A stretch of DNA of 64,000 nt from Bacteroidales bacterium (lineage in GTDB: Bacteria; Bacteroidota; Bacteroidia; Bacteroidales; WCHB1-69). The stretch is taken from contig JAKSMI010000001.1 of NCBI GenBank assembly GCA_024400635.1, positions 49,468 through 113,467 of the forward strand, written 5' to 3'. Below the pieces are notes generated by a model. The model saw only the letters and a program-made list of their open reading frames with translations. It was not told where the DNA came from and did no database searches. Within the stretch, counting starts at the first letter, position 1. Each line of letters starts with the position of its first letter. Positions 26,889 to 36,620 of the stretch are shown in pieces. Made by a program: the position numbers and the translations under genes.

Positions 26889-29255
26889 TTACAATTTGAT
26901 CATACCTCGGTCGATTTCCGTTTTCCGACCGGCTTTATTTTGTTTGAACGAATTATAGTTATAGCTGATGCCTAGCCAAAACATACGACTTTTATTAGCT
27001 TGAGTATTATCAAGATTGTAAATGATATTTCTAGAATAAATGCTCCAATCATTCGTGGCAAATGCATCGGTCAGCAACGCAGAAACAGTCAAAGCTCCTT
27101 TCAAGAACTTCTGTTTGATTCCAACATTTAGATAATGTGAAAATCTAGCGGTAAATTGTGGATAATATTGCGGTGACAATATGAAATATTGCAATTGTAC
27201 TGAAGTTCCAGTCTTAAAGACAAAGTTGACCAAAAGATTGCTATTATTAGCCCAACCTTTATTGTTGATATCGACGTCTTCAAATTCGCCCTTAGTCTGA
27301 CTATAGAACGTATTGGCACTAAGCGTGAAATTCAACCATTTCAATGGTGAGACCATTAATGACAAATCCAATCCCGTCTTGAAATCTGATGGACAATTCA
27401 AATAAGTCAACAATAACAATTCTCCCTTAAGTTTTGCTACCTGAGCAATATAATTGGTTGTATAACTTGCATAAAGATTCACGTTAAAAGCGACAGGTTT
27501 ATGTTGCAAAGCATATGCCAATTCTAGATTATTTGCTTTTTCCGGTTTGAGGAACATATTTCCCTGTTCAAATGTTGTAGCATCCACCATGCTCATATAC
27601 GGATTCAATTGGGGATAGGTAGGACGACCTATACGTCGTCCGAAAGTCAAAGCCAACGTATTTTCTTTGTTGAATCTATATTCCAAATTCATTGAAGGAG
27701 CAATAAAGATATCGTTATTTTTTTGATTCACAGATTCTTTATCACTCTTAAGCCAAACTGTACTGTTTTCAATTCGAATGCCGAATTTATAAGAAAATGG
27801 TTTGTCCGGTTTTGAAGACAGCATAGCATAAGCGGCAGCAATTAATTCTTGATGTAAAAGATCATTGCTAAACTGCTGAGAATACCACCAAACGCCATCT
27901 TCTTTATCATAAAACTGATGGAAAATATCATTGCGGCGGTACGTCATCTTTGCACCCGCATCCCAATTAAGTTTGGGTTTCATCTTCTTAAAATCGAACT
28001 GCAAAAACGAAATCAAAGGACAACCGCCAGAATTCGATTTACTAATTGAATCTCCTTCAAGATAATAATACGACGGGCGATGGCCCCATATTTTGGAAAC
28101 CGAAGCTTTTATCGTTTCTGTTCTATCCTTGGGGACAACATGTTTATAAGCAAGCGTAACATCCAAATTTTCCCTGTTCCATGTCACATCGCTTTGACGA
28201 TATTCTTTCCACACCACACCTCCTAAATCGTATGTATTAACAAAATTGCTCTTTGTATTCAAGCGTGGCATATTGAATTTCAAATCCAAATCAAGGGTGT
28301 TACGTTCGTTGACACGATAAGTCGTTCCAAAGGCAATGTTTGTATTGAAAGTCGTGCGATTAGTTACGACCAACTGCTTCAGACTTTTGTCTAAAGCAAT
28401 GATTTCACGATCAAGAGAGCCTTTCAGAATATCATCTTCATAGCGAGTATTATAACTGAAACGTATAGAAACTTTTTTACTATTGTAATGAATTGCCGCA
28501 TTTCCATTAACAAAATGATTGAAGCCATAATTAACGGCCACTAACGCACTCAATCCTTTCGCATTACCTTTTTTCTGAATAATATTGACAATGCCAGCTG
28601 TACCTTCAGCATCATAACTAGCATCAGGGCTAGTAATAATTTCTACACTTTTGATGTTGGCAGCTGGTACCAATCCCAAATTATCCATTGTGGTCGGCAC
28701 GCCATCCATCAACACCAAAACATTACTGTTTCCCCTTATAGAAATACCATTGTTGCCATCAACTGTTATGGCGGGAGAAGCCTTGAGTACATCTATGACT
28801 GTACCTTGTTCGCTTGCCATGATTGAAGATGCATCTATCGAGGTGCGTTCTACCGTGACATGTTTGCCTTCGGATTTTGCAACAACTTGTGCCGTTTCAA
28901 GTTGTTGAGAAGCGGACTCCAATACAATAATTCCTAATTCAACTTTAGTTTGATTGGCATCAAAAAATAATTCTTTCTTTTTAAATCCCAGAAAATCAAT
29001 CGTTATACGATATTGGGTTGGGATTTGAGATACCATAACTGAAAAATGTCCCTTTTCATCCGAAATCACACCAGTAACGACCTTCTCATCTTGAAGAACA
29101 ACCACTGAAGCAAACATTACCGACTCATTTTTCTCATCCAAGACAGTACCTGAAACAAGACAGGTATTTTGCTGTGCCTTCACTGTCAAAGGCAAGCAAA
29201 GCATCTGTATCAACAAGATCACCAAGAGAGAAAAAATTTTAGTAGACTTGCTCAT
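26889..29255 (-). CDS. TonB-receptor-like outer-membrane barrel within the glycan locus
   Basis: From the preferred start MSKSTKIFSLL (an ATG nine codons upstream is also open) this is a 788-residue exported protein. A signal peptide ends TVKAQ. A carboxypeptidase-regulatory-like domain follows (VSGTVLDEKNESVMFASVVV), then a plug-like region with GNNGISIRGNSNVLVLMDGV and TSPDASYDAEGTAGIVNII, and then a long barrel. The arrangement is that of Bacteroidota outer-membrane beta-barrel family 3 proteins. Its ligand is unknown. The position between the sugar transferase and a glycosyltransferase (gaps of 20 and 36 bp) is unusual for a synthesis operon. Confidence 0.82.
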   Translation of the reverse strand: MSKSTKIFSLLVILLIQMLCLPLTVKAQQNTCLVSGTVLDEKNESVMFASVVVLQDEKVVTGVISDEKGHFSVMVSQIPTQYRITIDFLGFKKKELFFDANQTKVELGIIVLESASQQLETAQVVAKSEGKHVTVERTSIDASSIMASEQGTVIDVLKASPAITVDGNNGISIRGNSNVLVLMDGVPTTMDNLGLVPAANIKSVEIITSPDASYDAEGTAGIVNIIQKKGNAKGLSALVAVNYGFNHFVNGNAAIHYNSKKVSIRFSYNTRYEDDILKGSLDREIIALDKSLKQLVVTNRTTFNTNIAFGTTYRVNERNTLDLDLKFNMPRLNTKSNFVNTYDLGGVVWKEYRQSDVTWNRENLDVTLAYKHVVPKDRTETIKASVSKIWGHRPSYYYLEGDSISKSNSGGCPLISFLQFDFKKMKPKLNWDAGAKMTYRRNDIFHQFYDKEDGVWWYSQQFSNDLLHQELIAAAYAMLSSKPDKPFSYKFGIRIENSTVWLKSDKESVNQKNNDIFIAPSMNLEYRFNKENTLALTFGRRIGRPTYPQLNPYMSMVDATTFEQGNMFLKPEKANNLELAYALQHKPVAFNVNLYASYTTNYIAQVAKLKGELLLLTYLNCPSDFKTGLDLSLMVSPLKWLNFTLSANTFYSQTKGEFEDVDINNKGWANNSNLLVNFVFKTGTSVQLQYFILSPQYYPQFTARFSHYLNVGIKQKFLKGALTVSALLTDAFATNDWSIYSRNIIYNLDNTQANKSRMFWLGISYNYNSFKQNKAGRKTEIDRGMIKL

Positions 29256-29291
29256 AAAACATCTTCTAATAATGCAGTGCATGACCTTTCC

Positions 29292-30524
29292 CTATTTACA
29301 AATAATAGACAATTCTTTTTTCGAAAGATATTGATAATCAAATTGTTTTGCCGTTTGACGAATGCGTTGGCACATGGCTTGATAATCAGCCTCTGGTTGT
29401 TCGGCAATCGCTTTAATTGCCTCGACAAAATCCCCAGGAGTTTCCAAATCACGGGCTATGCCCAAATGATTATTGCTAATCACATCATCGTATGCTATTT
29501 CGATATTGCATACGATGGGCTTTCCAGCAGCTAAATATTGGAACATTTTGCCCGAACTGACACCCATCCAACCAAAATTTTTCTGATAGTTCATCACATT
29601 GACTGTGGCTTGAGACACCACCCACGCACATTCTGCCAAAGGAATTGATTTTTCTTTAAAAACCACATTATCAATATGCTGATCAATCACATACTGCTCT
29701 AGATCATCTCTAAAGGTTCCATCTCCATAAATGAAAAAACGATATCGTTCATCCTTTTGCAACAATTTTGCCGCATCTATCAAAGTTTGTACATTATTTG
29801 CACGACTGATTGAGCCCAAATAAACTATTTTCTTCAGATTCGGATCATTCATATCAGCATCTGGGCGCGGATAAAGTAGCGTATTTTTATCAAATTCCGC
29901 AATATCAATGCCATTATTAACATAATGTACATTTTTCAAATTGATTTTACCACCATTTTCGGTAGTCCAACCCTTCTTTTTCAAATAATCGATACCGCCT
30001 TCAAAAGTAAAAATAACCTCATCAGCTTTTTCGTAATATTTTTTCTCAATCTGATAAGCGATTTTAAGGGCAGGGTGATTTTCCTTCACCAAACCGAAAG
30101 TTACAAAATCAGCGGGCCAAAGGTCCCAAGCTTCAGCTATATATTTAGCTTTCAATTTTTTAGCGAGCCTTACGATAGGATAATCAAAAGGTGGATGAAT
30201 ATTATGCAGGATTACATCAGGTTTTTCGAAATATTTGCGGATTTTAAGAACCGTACGTGCGAATTTCCAGATGGACAACATTCGACGAGCACCGTTACCC
30301 TGATAGGGCATCACTTTTACATGAACAAATTTATGATCACCATAGTCGCGTTGCACGAAATCGTGGCCTGACAGTTCCGCTTCAGAAATTCTGGCAGAAG
30401 TGGCAGAGTTGAAAGTGAGGACACGATGCCCCGACGCCATAAAGTTTTTGGCAAGCTGCACGTACCTCGGATTCGAAACCGTCTCCGGCGTTCCCGTATA
30501 GTAATTGACAATCCAAATATTCAT
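29292..30524 (-). CDS. Glycosyltransferase (GT4-like)
   Basis: A GT-B glycosyltransferase similar to the WbuB type. The preferred start is MNIWIVNYYTGTPETVSNPR, giving 410 residues; the longer open frame would overlap the upstream gene. The acceptor-side N-terminal domain is followed by the donor-binding domain with KIVYLGSISRANNVQTLIDA, YRFFIYGDGTFRDDLE and the end motif GWMGVSSGKMFQYLAAGKPI. It probably adds one sugar to the lipid-linked chain in the cytoplasm. Donor and linkage cannot be told from sequence. Confidence 0.85.
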   Translation of the reverse strand: MNIWIVNYYTGTPETVSNPRYVQLAKNFMASGHRVLTFNSATSARISEAELSGHDFVQRDYGDHKFVHVKVMPYQGNGARRMLSIWKFARTVLKIRKYFEKPDVILHNIHPPFDYPIVRLAKKLKAKYIAEAWDLWPADFVTFGLVKENHPALKIAYQIEKKYYEKADEVIFTFEGGIDYLKKKGWTTENGGKINLKNVHYVNNGIDIAEFDKNTLLYPRPDADMNDPNLKKIVYLGSISRANNVQTLIDAAKLLQKDERYRFFIYGDGTFRDDLEQYVIDQHIDNVVFKEKSIPLAECAWVVSQATVNVMNYQKNFGWMGVSSGKMFQYLAAGKPIVCNIEIAYDDVISNNHLGIARDLETPGDFVEAIKAIAEQPEADYQAMCQRIRQTAKQFDYQYLSKKELSIICK

Positions 30525-30537
30525 ATTTATCTCAAAT

Positions 30538-31647
30538 TCAGATAGTGAATGCGTTGATAGCAGCCACAACTTCCGCAGCTTCTTCCAACGTAATTACAGG
30601 ACCAATAGGCAAACTTAATTCTTGATTAGCAATTTGTTCTGTAATTGGCAATTGTACATCGTTCCACTGTGAATAACACTGCTGTTTGTGCGGCGGAATC
30701 GGGTAATGTATCAGCGTGCCTATACCTTTGTCATTCAAATATTTTTGCAATTCATCGCGATGATCGCACAAAATCGGGAAGAGGTGGAAGACATTGCTTT
30801 CTTCGGGCAGTGTGTCAGGCAACTTCACCATTGGATTTTGGATTTTCCGGATGTAATAGCGAGCAATTCCCTTGCGGTAGTCATTGTCCTCGTCCAGATA
30901 TTTCAATTTCACGTTCAGCACCGCAGCTTGAATCTCGTCCAAACGGCTATTGCGTCCGCAATAGTCAAAGACATACTTTCGTGATGAACCATAGTTTGCC
31001 AACATTCTGACGGTTTGCGCCAGTTTCTCGTCATTGGTTGTAACTGCGCCACCATCGCCAAGGGCACCCAAGTTTTTACCAGGATAGAAGCTATGTCCGG
31101 CGGCATCGCCCAATGAACCCGTACGTTGTTCGTTATGCCTGCATCCGTGGGCTTGAGCATTGTCTTCAATCAGTTTCAAATTATATTTGCGACACAAGGC
31201 AGCAATCTTTTCAGAATAAGCATCCCGACCATAAAGATGAACAATGCAGACTGCTTTGGTTTTCGACGTAATTTCCGCTTCAATCAAATCTTTATCAATT
31301 TCCAAAGTATTCAATTTCGGTTCAACGAGCACGGGTTTCAAGCCATTTTCCGTCAAAGCCAAAATGGTAGCAATGTAAGTATTAGCTGGAACAATTACCT
31401 CATCGCCAGGCTGCATTATGCCCAATTCGATGTAAGCTCGGAAAATCCATATCAAGGCGTCGAGGCCATTGGCACAGCCCACGCAATACTTCGTACCGAT
31501 GAAGTCGGCATAATTTTTTTCAAAGCGCTCATTTTCTTCACCCTGAAGATACCAACCGCTGCTCACCACACGTTGAACCGCCTCATTGATTTCAACGGCA
31601 CGAAGTGCCGTAACTTCTTTCAAAGAAAGGAATGGAATTTTCATCAT
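30538..31647 (-). CDS. DegT-family aminotransferase, FdtB/QdtB-like
   Basis: This 369-residue enzyme has the full DegT pattern: [42 protein letters not shown] and [18 protein letters not shown] with the Schiff-base lysine at 191. It matches the group that makes dTDP-3-amino-3,6-dideoxyhexoses. That fits the two FdtA-like ketoisomerase genes at 32904-33732, two genes upstream. A matching N-acetyltransferase and the RmlA/RmlB enzymes for the dTDP-keto-sugar are not in this window. Its ATG overlaps the stop of the ATP-grasp gene (TAATG). Confidence 0.85.
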   Translation of the reverse strand: MMKIPFLSLKEVTALRAVEINEAVQRVVSSGWYLQGEENERFEKNYADFIGTKYCVGCANGLDALIWIFRAYIELGIMQPGDEVIVPANTYIATILALTENGLKPVLVEPKLNTLEIDKDLIEAEITSKTKAVCIVHLYGRDAYSEKIAALCRKYNLKLIEDNAQAHGCRHNEQRTGSLGDAAGHSFYPGKNLGALGDGGAVTTNDEKLAQTVRMLANYGSSRKYVFDYCGRNSRLDEIQAAVLNVKLKYLDEDNDYRKGIARYYIRKIQNPMVKLPDTLPEESNVFHLFPILCDHRDELQKYLNDKGIGTLIHYPIPPHKQQCYSQWNDVQLPITEQIANQELSLPIGPVITLEEAAEVVAAINAFTI

Positions 31648-32885
31648 TATTTTCTTCCTAAAAAAACATCCAAAAACTGATTTTCAGCTGCTTCAACACT
31701 TTCGATAGTTAAAATTTCCTTTGGAGCCGTCAAAATAGCATAACCAAATTTATCCCTATCACCATCGTTAATATAAGTATCATAATGCTCGCCAACACGC
31801 AAGCCATCATGGTTTTCAAACAAAACCGAAATTCTCGGATCCAAGAACTGTGTGATATCAGCAGCCTGCACCGAATCGGAATTTGATGGAATATCATAAC
31901 CAAACCACATAGAGGCATTGTCACCATTCATATAATTACCTGCCTGAATTTTTTCACCGTGAAGCACCTTTATATAATCAGCCAGATAATCCCGACCTGA
32001 CGCTTTCCAAACCGTATGGCTGCATATAAATCCGCTGGAACGAGCGCCCATCTCGACAGGCGTAAAGGAACCGTCGGCCTTCATAATGATTTCCAGATGA
32101 CCAAACATACTATGCAAACCCAAGGCCTTATAGCACTGAATGCCGAAATCCGCAATTCTATTCCAAGTTTCGGCATCATATTTGGTTGAATTCCAATGAT
32201 GAATAACCGTCACGTGATTATGCAAGGCATATTTGGAATGATATTGAATAGAACTGCCATAACAATTCACATTTCCGTAGGCATCTCCAAGCATATCAAC
32301 AGTAAATTCCTCGCCTTCGACAAACTCTTCGACAAGACACTTTCCGTTAAAGGAAGTTTGTCTGGCCTTATCTAAGGCATTTTTGAGTGCGATTTCCGAC
32401 TGACCTTTTTCAAGAATAGTGATTCCGCGCGAGCTGGCCGCCACATCGGGTTTGCAAATCAACTTCATCTTTTGCGACAGAGAAAATAATTCAGCCCAGG
32501 AGATTTCGTCATCTCGAACAGACAACCTGTTAAAAAGTTGGGCCGACATCCACGCTTCTCGCATTTCGTCTTTGGAAAGAACCCTATTGAACTTTTCAGG
32601 CATCGTCTTATTTCCGCACCAACCATTAATGGCATTCACTGTCGGGGCCGCCAAATCGATGCTGGAAAGAGCGCCTGCAACCTTTCCTTTCAAGCCCAAT
32701 TCCTCCAAACGCCGGATAATTCCATCGGCATTCTTTATATCCATTTGGATGTACATATCCCCTTGAATACGAGGTTTTTCAGACCAAGCCACGAGAATGA
32801 CGTCGTAACCCAATTCACGAAGATGGCATACTTGACCCCACAACAAAGGATTTTCGCCCAACAATACAAAATACTTTTTCATCAT
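31647..32885 (-). CDS. Third ATP-grasp ligase of the glycan locus
   Basis: The 412-residue protein has a pre-ATP-grasp N-terminal domain ([20 protein letters not shown]), the ATP-binding part [36 protein letters not shown] and the metal-ligand end [15 protein letters not shown]. It belongs to the broad carboxylate-amine/thiol ligase group; no substrate is evident. It lies between the FdtA-like cupins and the FdtB-like aminotransferase, so it may modify the amino group of the sugar they make, a possible substitute for the missing acetyltransferase. That link is inference. Confidence 0.8.
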   Translation of the reverse strand: MMKKYFVLLGENPLLWGQVCHLRELGYDVILVAWSEKPRIQGDMYIQMDIKNADGIIRRLEELGLKGKVAGALSSIDLAAPTVNAINGWCGNKTMPEKFNRVLSKDEMREAWMSAQLFNRLSVRDDEISWAELFSLSQKMKLICKPDVAASSRGITILEKGQSEIALKNALDKARQTSFNGKCLVEEFVEGEEFTVDMLGDAYGNVNCYGSSIQYHSKYALHNHVTVIHHWNSTKYDAETWNRIADFGIQCYKALGLHSMFGHLEIIMKADGSFTPVEMGARSSGFICSHTVWKASGRDYLADYIKVLHGEKIQAGNYMNGDNASMWFGYDIPSNSDSVQAADITQFLDPRISVLFENHDGLRVGEHYDTYINDGDRDKFGYAILTAPKEILTIESVEAAENQFLDVFLGRK

Positions 32886-32903
32886 TTTTTCAATTAGAAA
32901 AAC

Positions 32904-33329
32904 CTACAAGCCATTCTGTCTGAATTTTAAAAATTCATCATAATCTCGAATATAATCATCTGCCTTGTAGATATCAGAAGCCAGCACCATACAGACAGCA
33001 CCAGAAGAAAAATCATCCAAGTCACGCCAAAGGCCTGGGCGAACCAACAAGCCTTGGTAAGGGCGGTTTAGGAAAAAAGATCGGCGAACATTCCCATCAT
33101 CCAAAGTAACCTTAAAAGAACCTGAAGCTGCAACGATAAGCTGACTCAGTTCACGATGAGCGTGAGAGCCTCGAGATTCGCCGCCAGGCACATCATAAAG
33201 ATAATACACCCGCTTGACATCAAAAGGCAATGTCACGCCATTCTCCACCACTGTCAAGTTACCCTTTCGCTCGCTGTGATGCTTATCCAATTCTATGATA
33301 GAGCAATCATAAACATTATAAGCTGCCAT
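32904..33329 (-). CDS. FdtA/QdtA-like sugar 3,4-ketoisomerase (cupin)
   Basis: A 141-residue cupin of the WxcM/FdtA type, which interconverts dTDP-4-keto and 3-keto-6-deoxyhexoses before transamination. Motifs are VYYLYDVPGGESRGSHAHRE, with His56 and His58 as the expected catalytic pair, then SGSFKVTLDDG and GLLVRPGLWRDLDDFSSGAV. It overlaps its paralogue at 33316-33732 by 14 bp. This copy keeps the full histidine pair and is the likely active enzyme. Confidence 0.86.
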   Translation of the reverse strand: MAAYNVYDCSIIELDKHHSERKGNLTVVENGVTLPFDVKRVYYLYDVPGGESRGSHAHRELSQLIVAASGSFKVTLDDGNVRRSFFLNRPYQGLLVRPGLWRDLDDFSSGAVCMVLASDIYKADDYIRDYDEFLKFRQNGL

Positions 33330-33732
33330 TGTTTTTCATTTTTATAAATTCCTGGTAATCATAAATATAGTCACCTTCATCGTAGGGTGTAGAGGCAAAC
33401 TCAAGCGCGAGTGAATTAGTTGAAAAATTCTCCATCTCGCGCCAAAGGCCCTGCGGGACGTAAAGTCCATAATAAGAGCGATTAAGCGTGTATTTACGTT
33501 TTTCAAATCCATCGTCAAGCAGGACATCGAAACTGCCGGATAGGGCGATGATAAACTCTTGCGTATTGCGGTAGGCGTGTCCCCCACGGCACTCACCACC
33601 AGGGACATCATACAGCCAATACGTACGCTGGATGGCAAAAGGCAAATGCGTAAACTGTTCTACAAACGACAAATTTCCGCGTGCATCCAGGATTTTTGGC
33701 AAATCTATAATTTTAACATCATCAAGATTCAT
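33316..33732 (-). CDS. FdtA-like cupin with an altered catalytic histidine
   Basis: A 138-residue paralogue of the next gene, clearly related along its whole length (QRTYWLYDVPGGECRGGHAY, SGSFDVLLDDG, GLYVPQGLWREMENFST). The second histidine of the family's HAH motif is tyrosine here (His52, Tyr54). In characterised FdtA/QdtA enzymes that histidine is important, so this copy may have another specificity, or act as a structural partner in a mixed dimer. Tandem duplication followed by divergence is the simplest origin. It follows the upstream glycosyltransferase gene by 12 bp. Confidence 0.83.
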   Translation of the reverse strand: MNLDDVKIIDLPKILDARGNLSFVEQFTHLPFAIQRTYWLYDVPGGECRGGHAYRNTQEFIIALSGSFDVLLDDGFEKRKYTLNRSYYGLYVPQGLWREMENFSTNSLALEFASTPYDEGDYIYDYQEFIKMKNNGSL

Positions 33733-33744
33733 AGCCTATATTTT

Positions 33745-34944
33745 TTATAATATTTTTTGCAAATAAAACTCTGCCACCTTGTGGTCTGTCAGCTGTGAAG
33801 CTGATTTTTGAGCATTGTGTGAAATTTCACGCAATCGTTCCGGACTCAAAGCCGAAATCCGACGAATTACATTCGCCAATGCCTCAACACTTTCCGACTC
33901 GCAAAGAAAACCATTTTCACCATCCATGATAACCCCGTCAATACCTTGACCCTTGGTAGCAACAACTATACACCCTTTGGACATTGCCTCAACATAAACC
34001 AAGCCAAAGGCTTCTCTCGTACTCACCATCACAAAACAATCGGCTTTTGCCATCATCTTTTGAGCATCATCACGAGTCTGCTGGCCATGGAAAGTCACAG
34101 AGTCCGTAACGCCAAGTTCTGCACAAAGAGACTTTAAGTTACTCTCCTCTGCCCCACTCCCGACAATATCAAAATGAAAATTCCCATCAGGAAATGCTTC
34201 GTGCAAAGCTTTTATTGCCACATCAACATTTTTCAATTTGAAAAGGCTGCCAACAAAAACAAAATGGCAGACATTCGCTTCAAAACGCTTCTCATCAGAT
34301 GAAAAATACTTTTCAGGGATACCAGAATAACAAATGAACTCTTCTTTTTTAGTTCCGAATATATTTTCAAACTGATTTTTGAAAGCCAAAGAACGAAAGC
34401 CCCAAACATTTACAGAACTCATATAAAACTGATAATCATCAGGATATATTGTTGGAATTTGAGAGCCGTCGCCGTGAAGCACGAGACAAGTTCGTATTAG
34501 AGGAAACTTCTGTTTAAAAAGATGCAGCATCTCCAACTGCGGCAGTGGAAAATGAGCCGTCACCACATCGGGCACAAAACCCTCCTGTTCCAACTGTCGA
34601 CACACCCAATTAAAGGCTTTATTAATATTCGATTTTGAGAAATTACGATGTGGAACATACTTTGTCATAGGCACATATAGCACTGACACCTCATCAACGT
34701 TGTACTTTTCGCAATGGCGTGATGGATTGGAATAGGTAACGCAACCCGTCTTGGCCGCAATGGTTTCACCAAAAATTTCACCCACCCAATAATATGGACG
34801 AGGAAACAGCGAAAAGAAATGCACGACCTTCACATTATAACCCATTTTTACCCATTCACGAGTAAAAAAATGACAAACCGGCGTTCCATCGTACGTCGGG
34901 TCGTTCATCGGATAAATGTTGGTCAGCAAAAGTATGTTTTTCAT
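33745..34944 (-). CDS. Glycosyltransferase family 4
   Basis: A 399-residue GT-B retaining glycosyltransferase. The N-terminal domain opens KNILLLTNIYPMNDPTYDGT. The donor domain shows CHFVFVGSLFKLKNVDVAI, FDIVGSGAEESNLKSL and the family EX7E block, FVMVSTREAFGLVYVEAMSK. It should act on the cytoplasmic face of the membrane on a lipid-linked acceptor. The sugar is not predictable. It lies between the flippase and the cupin pair. Confidence 0.9.
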   Translation of the reverse strand: MKNILLLTNIYPMNDPTYDGTPVCHFFTREWVKMGYNVKVVHFFSLFPRPYYWVGEIFGETIAAKTGCVTYSNPSRHCEKYNVDEVSVLYVPMTKYVPHRNFSKSNINKAFNWVCRQLEQEGFVPDVVTAHFPLPQLEMLHLFKQKFPLIRTCLVLHGDGSQIPTIYPDDYQFYMSSVNVWGFRSLAFKNQFENIFGTKKEEFICYSGIPEKYFSSDEKRFEANVCHFVFVGSLFKLKNVDVAIKALHEAFPDGNFHFDIVGSGAEESNLKSLCAELGVTDSVTFHGQQTRDDAQKMMAKADCFVMVSTREAFGLVYVEAMSKGCIVVATKGQGIDGVIMDGENGFLCESESVEALANVIRRISALSPERLREISHNAQKSASQLTDHKVAEFYLQKIL

Positions 34945-34983
34945 AATTCATTCTCTTTCGTAGAGCCTCAGCACGATGTGTCT

Positions 34984-36510
34984 CTACTTTTCAATTCTCA
35001 ATTTTTCAAATAACGACATCACAATTCCATTGATAATTCCTCGTTCATCTGCCGTGAGTCCAAAGAAATACATTGCGGAGGCATAAGCGAGATCTGCAAT
35101 TGCCGTAACTATCAGCAAGCCCCACAAAGTGACGCCATATGAACCGAGCAAAAGGCACAATCCCAAGCCCAATGCAAATGGTGGCAACACTCGAACTAAA
35201 ATCGATTCCAAAAAATCTGAAATTTTCAAAGAACTGATTTTCGACAGAATAATGATTCTGCTTAACGCCCCCAAAATTTCACAAGCAACGAAAACAATGA
35301 CGGCCACGTAGGCTGGATACCCCAGTTTGAGGAAAATCCACGACACAGGCAGCGACAACATTCTCAATGTGGAAACCACAATGGAAAACCATTTTACATT
35401 TCCTAAAGCCTGATTGGCATAAAACAAGCCCATGGTCAATTGGTTTGCCATACAAGCAATGACCAACAGTCTGGAAAAGAGCACTGTTCCTTCGGGATAC
35501 TTCACCAACCACAAGTCCAAGACTTCCGGCATCATCACCAACAATGGGATTGCCAATAGCGACATCATCGCAAAGCCCATTTTTCCAGCCATCAACGACA
35601 AACGCATCATTTTCGGTTCATCGCCAGCACCATAACTTTTCATAATCTGAGGTTTCATGCTTTCGATAATCGAAGATGAAATGGTATAAACCGGCGTTTC
35701 AACTTGGCGAGCCAGAGCAAAAACCGCATTGACCGAAGTTCCAAAAAAGCGGTTCAACATTACAGAATAACCTTGGCGCGACAAAACAGCACCCAAGGAA
35801 TCCAACATCGTCCAACCTGCAAATCCAGAAACTTCTTTCATCTCTGAAATTCTGAAAAGTCCGATTCTCATCAAATGTCGATAACGAATCATACAATAAA
35901 CGACATAACACACAGCATTCAACAAAGTAATGCCAGCCATCAATATTCCGTAGAGCCACAAACGATCGCCACTGTAAACTGTTATAATGTATGCAATGCC
36001 CAATTTACATAAGGCATCGACAATGGAAACCAGCGATACATAAACAAACTTCTCATGAGAAATCAGCATTGACACAAATGGTGTATCAGCAATACTGACA
36101 AACAGAGACACTAACATAAACTGATAAATCCATTTCGCCGTAGGGATTCTATCTGGCGCAATTTTCAAGTAGCCATCGAAAATAAACAAGGCCACTATTT
36201 CCAACGCCAACACCAAGGCTGCAGCCATCAGCAGATGCATCCAAAAACAGGCATTGAAAGTCTTAAGTGTTCGCTCGTGGTCATTCTTTCCAATGCTCAC
36301 CGACAAAAAACGAGTAGATGTCATTGATAACGAAGAACTCACAAAGCTCAACAAACCAATAACACCAGCAATCACATCATAAAGACCGTAATCATCATCG
36401 CCCAATGCTCCTAAAATCCATCTGACAGAAATCAGAGAGATTAGTGCACTTACCACCAATCGTGTATATTGGATGATAGTGTTTACCGCTACCCTATTTG
36501 CCGCTTGCAT
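34984..36510 (-). CDS. Polysaccharide flippase (Wzx-type, MOP superfamily)
   Basis: A membrane protein with about 12-14 helices, of the kind that flips undecaprenyl-linked oligosaccharide to the periplasmic face. I prefer the start MQAANRVAVNTIIQYTRLVV (508 residues); an ATG seven codons upstream is also open. Family features are ISVRWILGALGDDDYGLYDV and LSSFVSSSLSMTSTRFLSVS-like loops in the first third. With the polymerase-like gene at 38827 and the PglC-type transferase it gives the locus a Wzx/Wzy-type pathway. Confidence 0.87.
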   Translation of the reverse strand: MQAANRVAVNTIIQYTRLVVSALISLISVRWILGALGDDDYGLYDVIAGVIGLLSFVSSSLSMTSTRFLSVSIGKNDHERTLKTFNACFWMHLLMAAALVLALEIVALFIFDGYLKIAPDRIPTAKWIYQFMLVSLFVSIADTPFVSMLISHEKFVYVSLVSIVDALCKLGIAYIITVYSGDRLWLYGILMAGITLLNAVCYVVYCMIRYRHLMRIGLFRISEMKEVSGFAGWTMLDSLGAVLSRQGYSVMLNRFFGTSVNAVFALARQVETPVYTISSSIIESMKPQIMKSYGAGDEPKMMRLSLMAGKMGFAMMSLLAIPLLVMMPEVLDLWLVKYPEGTVLFSRLLVIACMANQLTMGLFYANQALGNVKWFSIVVSTLRMLSLPVSWIFLKLGYPAYVAVIVFVACEILGALSRIIILSKISSLKISDFLESILVRVLPPFALGLGLCLLLGSYGVTLWGLLIVTAIADLAYASAMYFFGLTADERGIINGIVMSLFEKLRIEK

Positions 36511-36620
36511 TAGTATTTTTATAACAATCAATCATTTACAACTAAACAACTTAATTTTTTTACAATAAAAGCTCTCAAAAGTTTCTATGCTTCAATAATT
36601 ATTTCATCTATTCATTCAAG

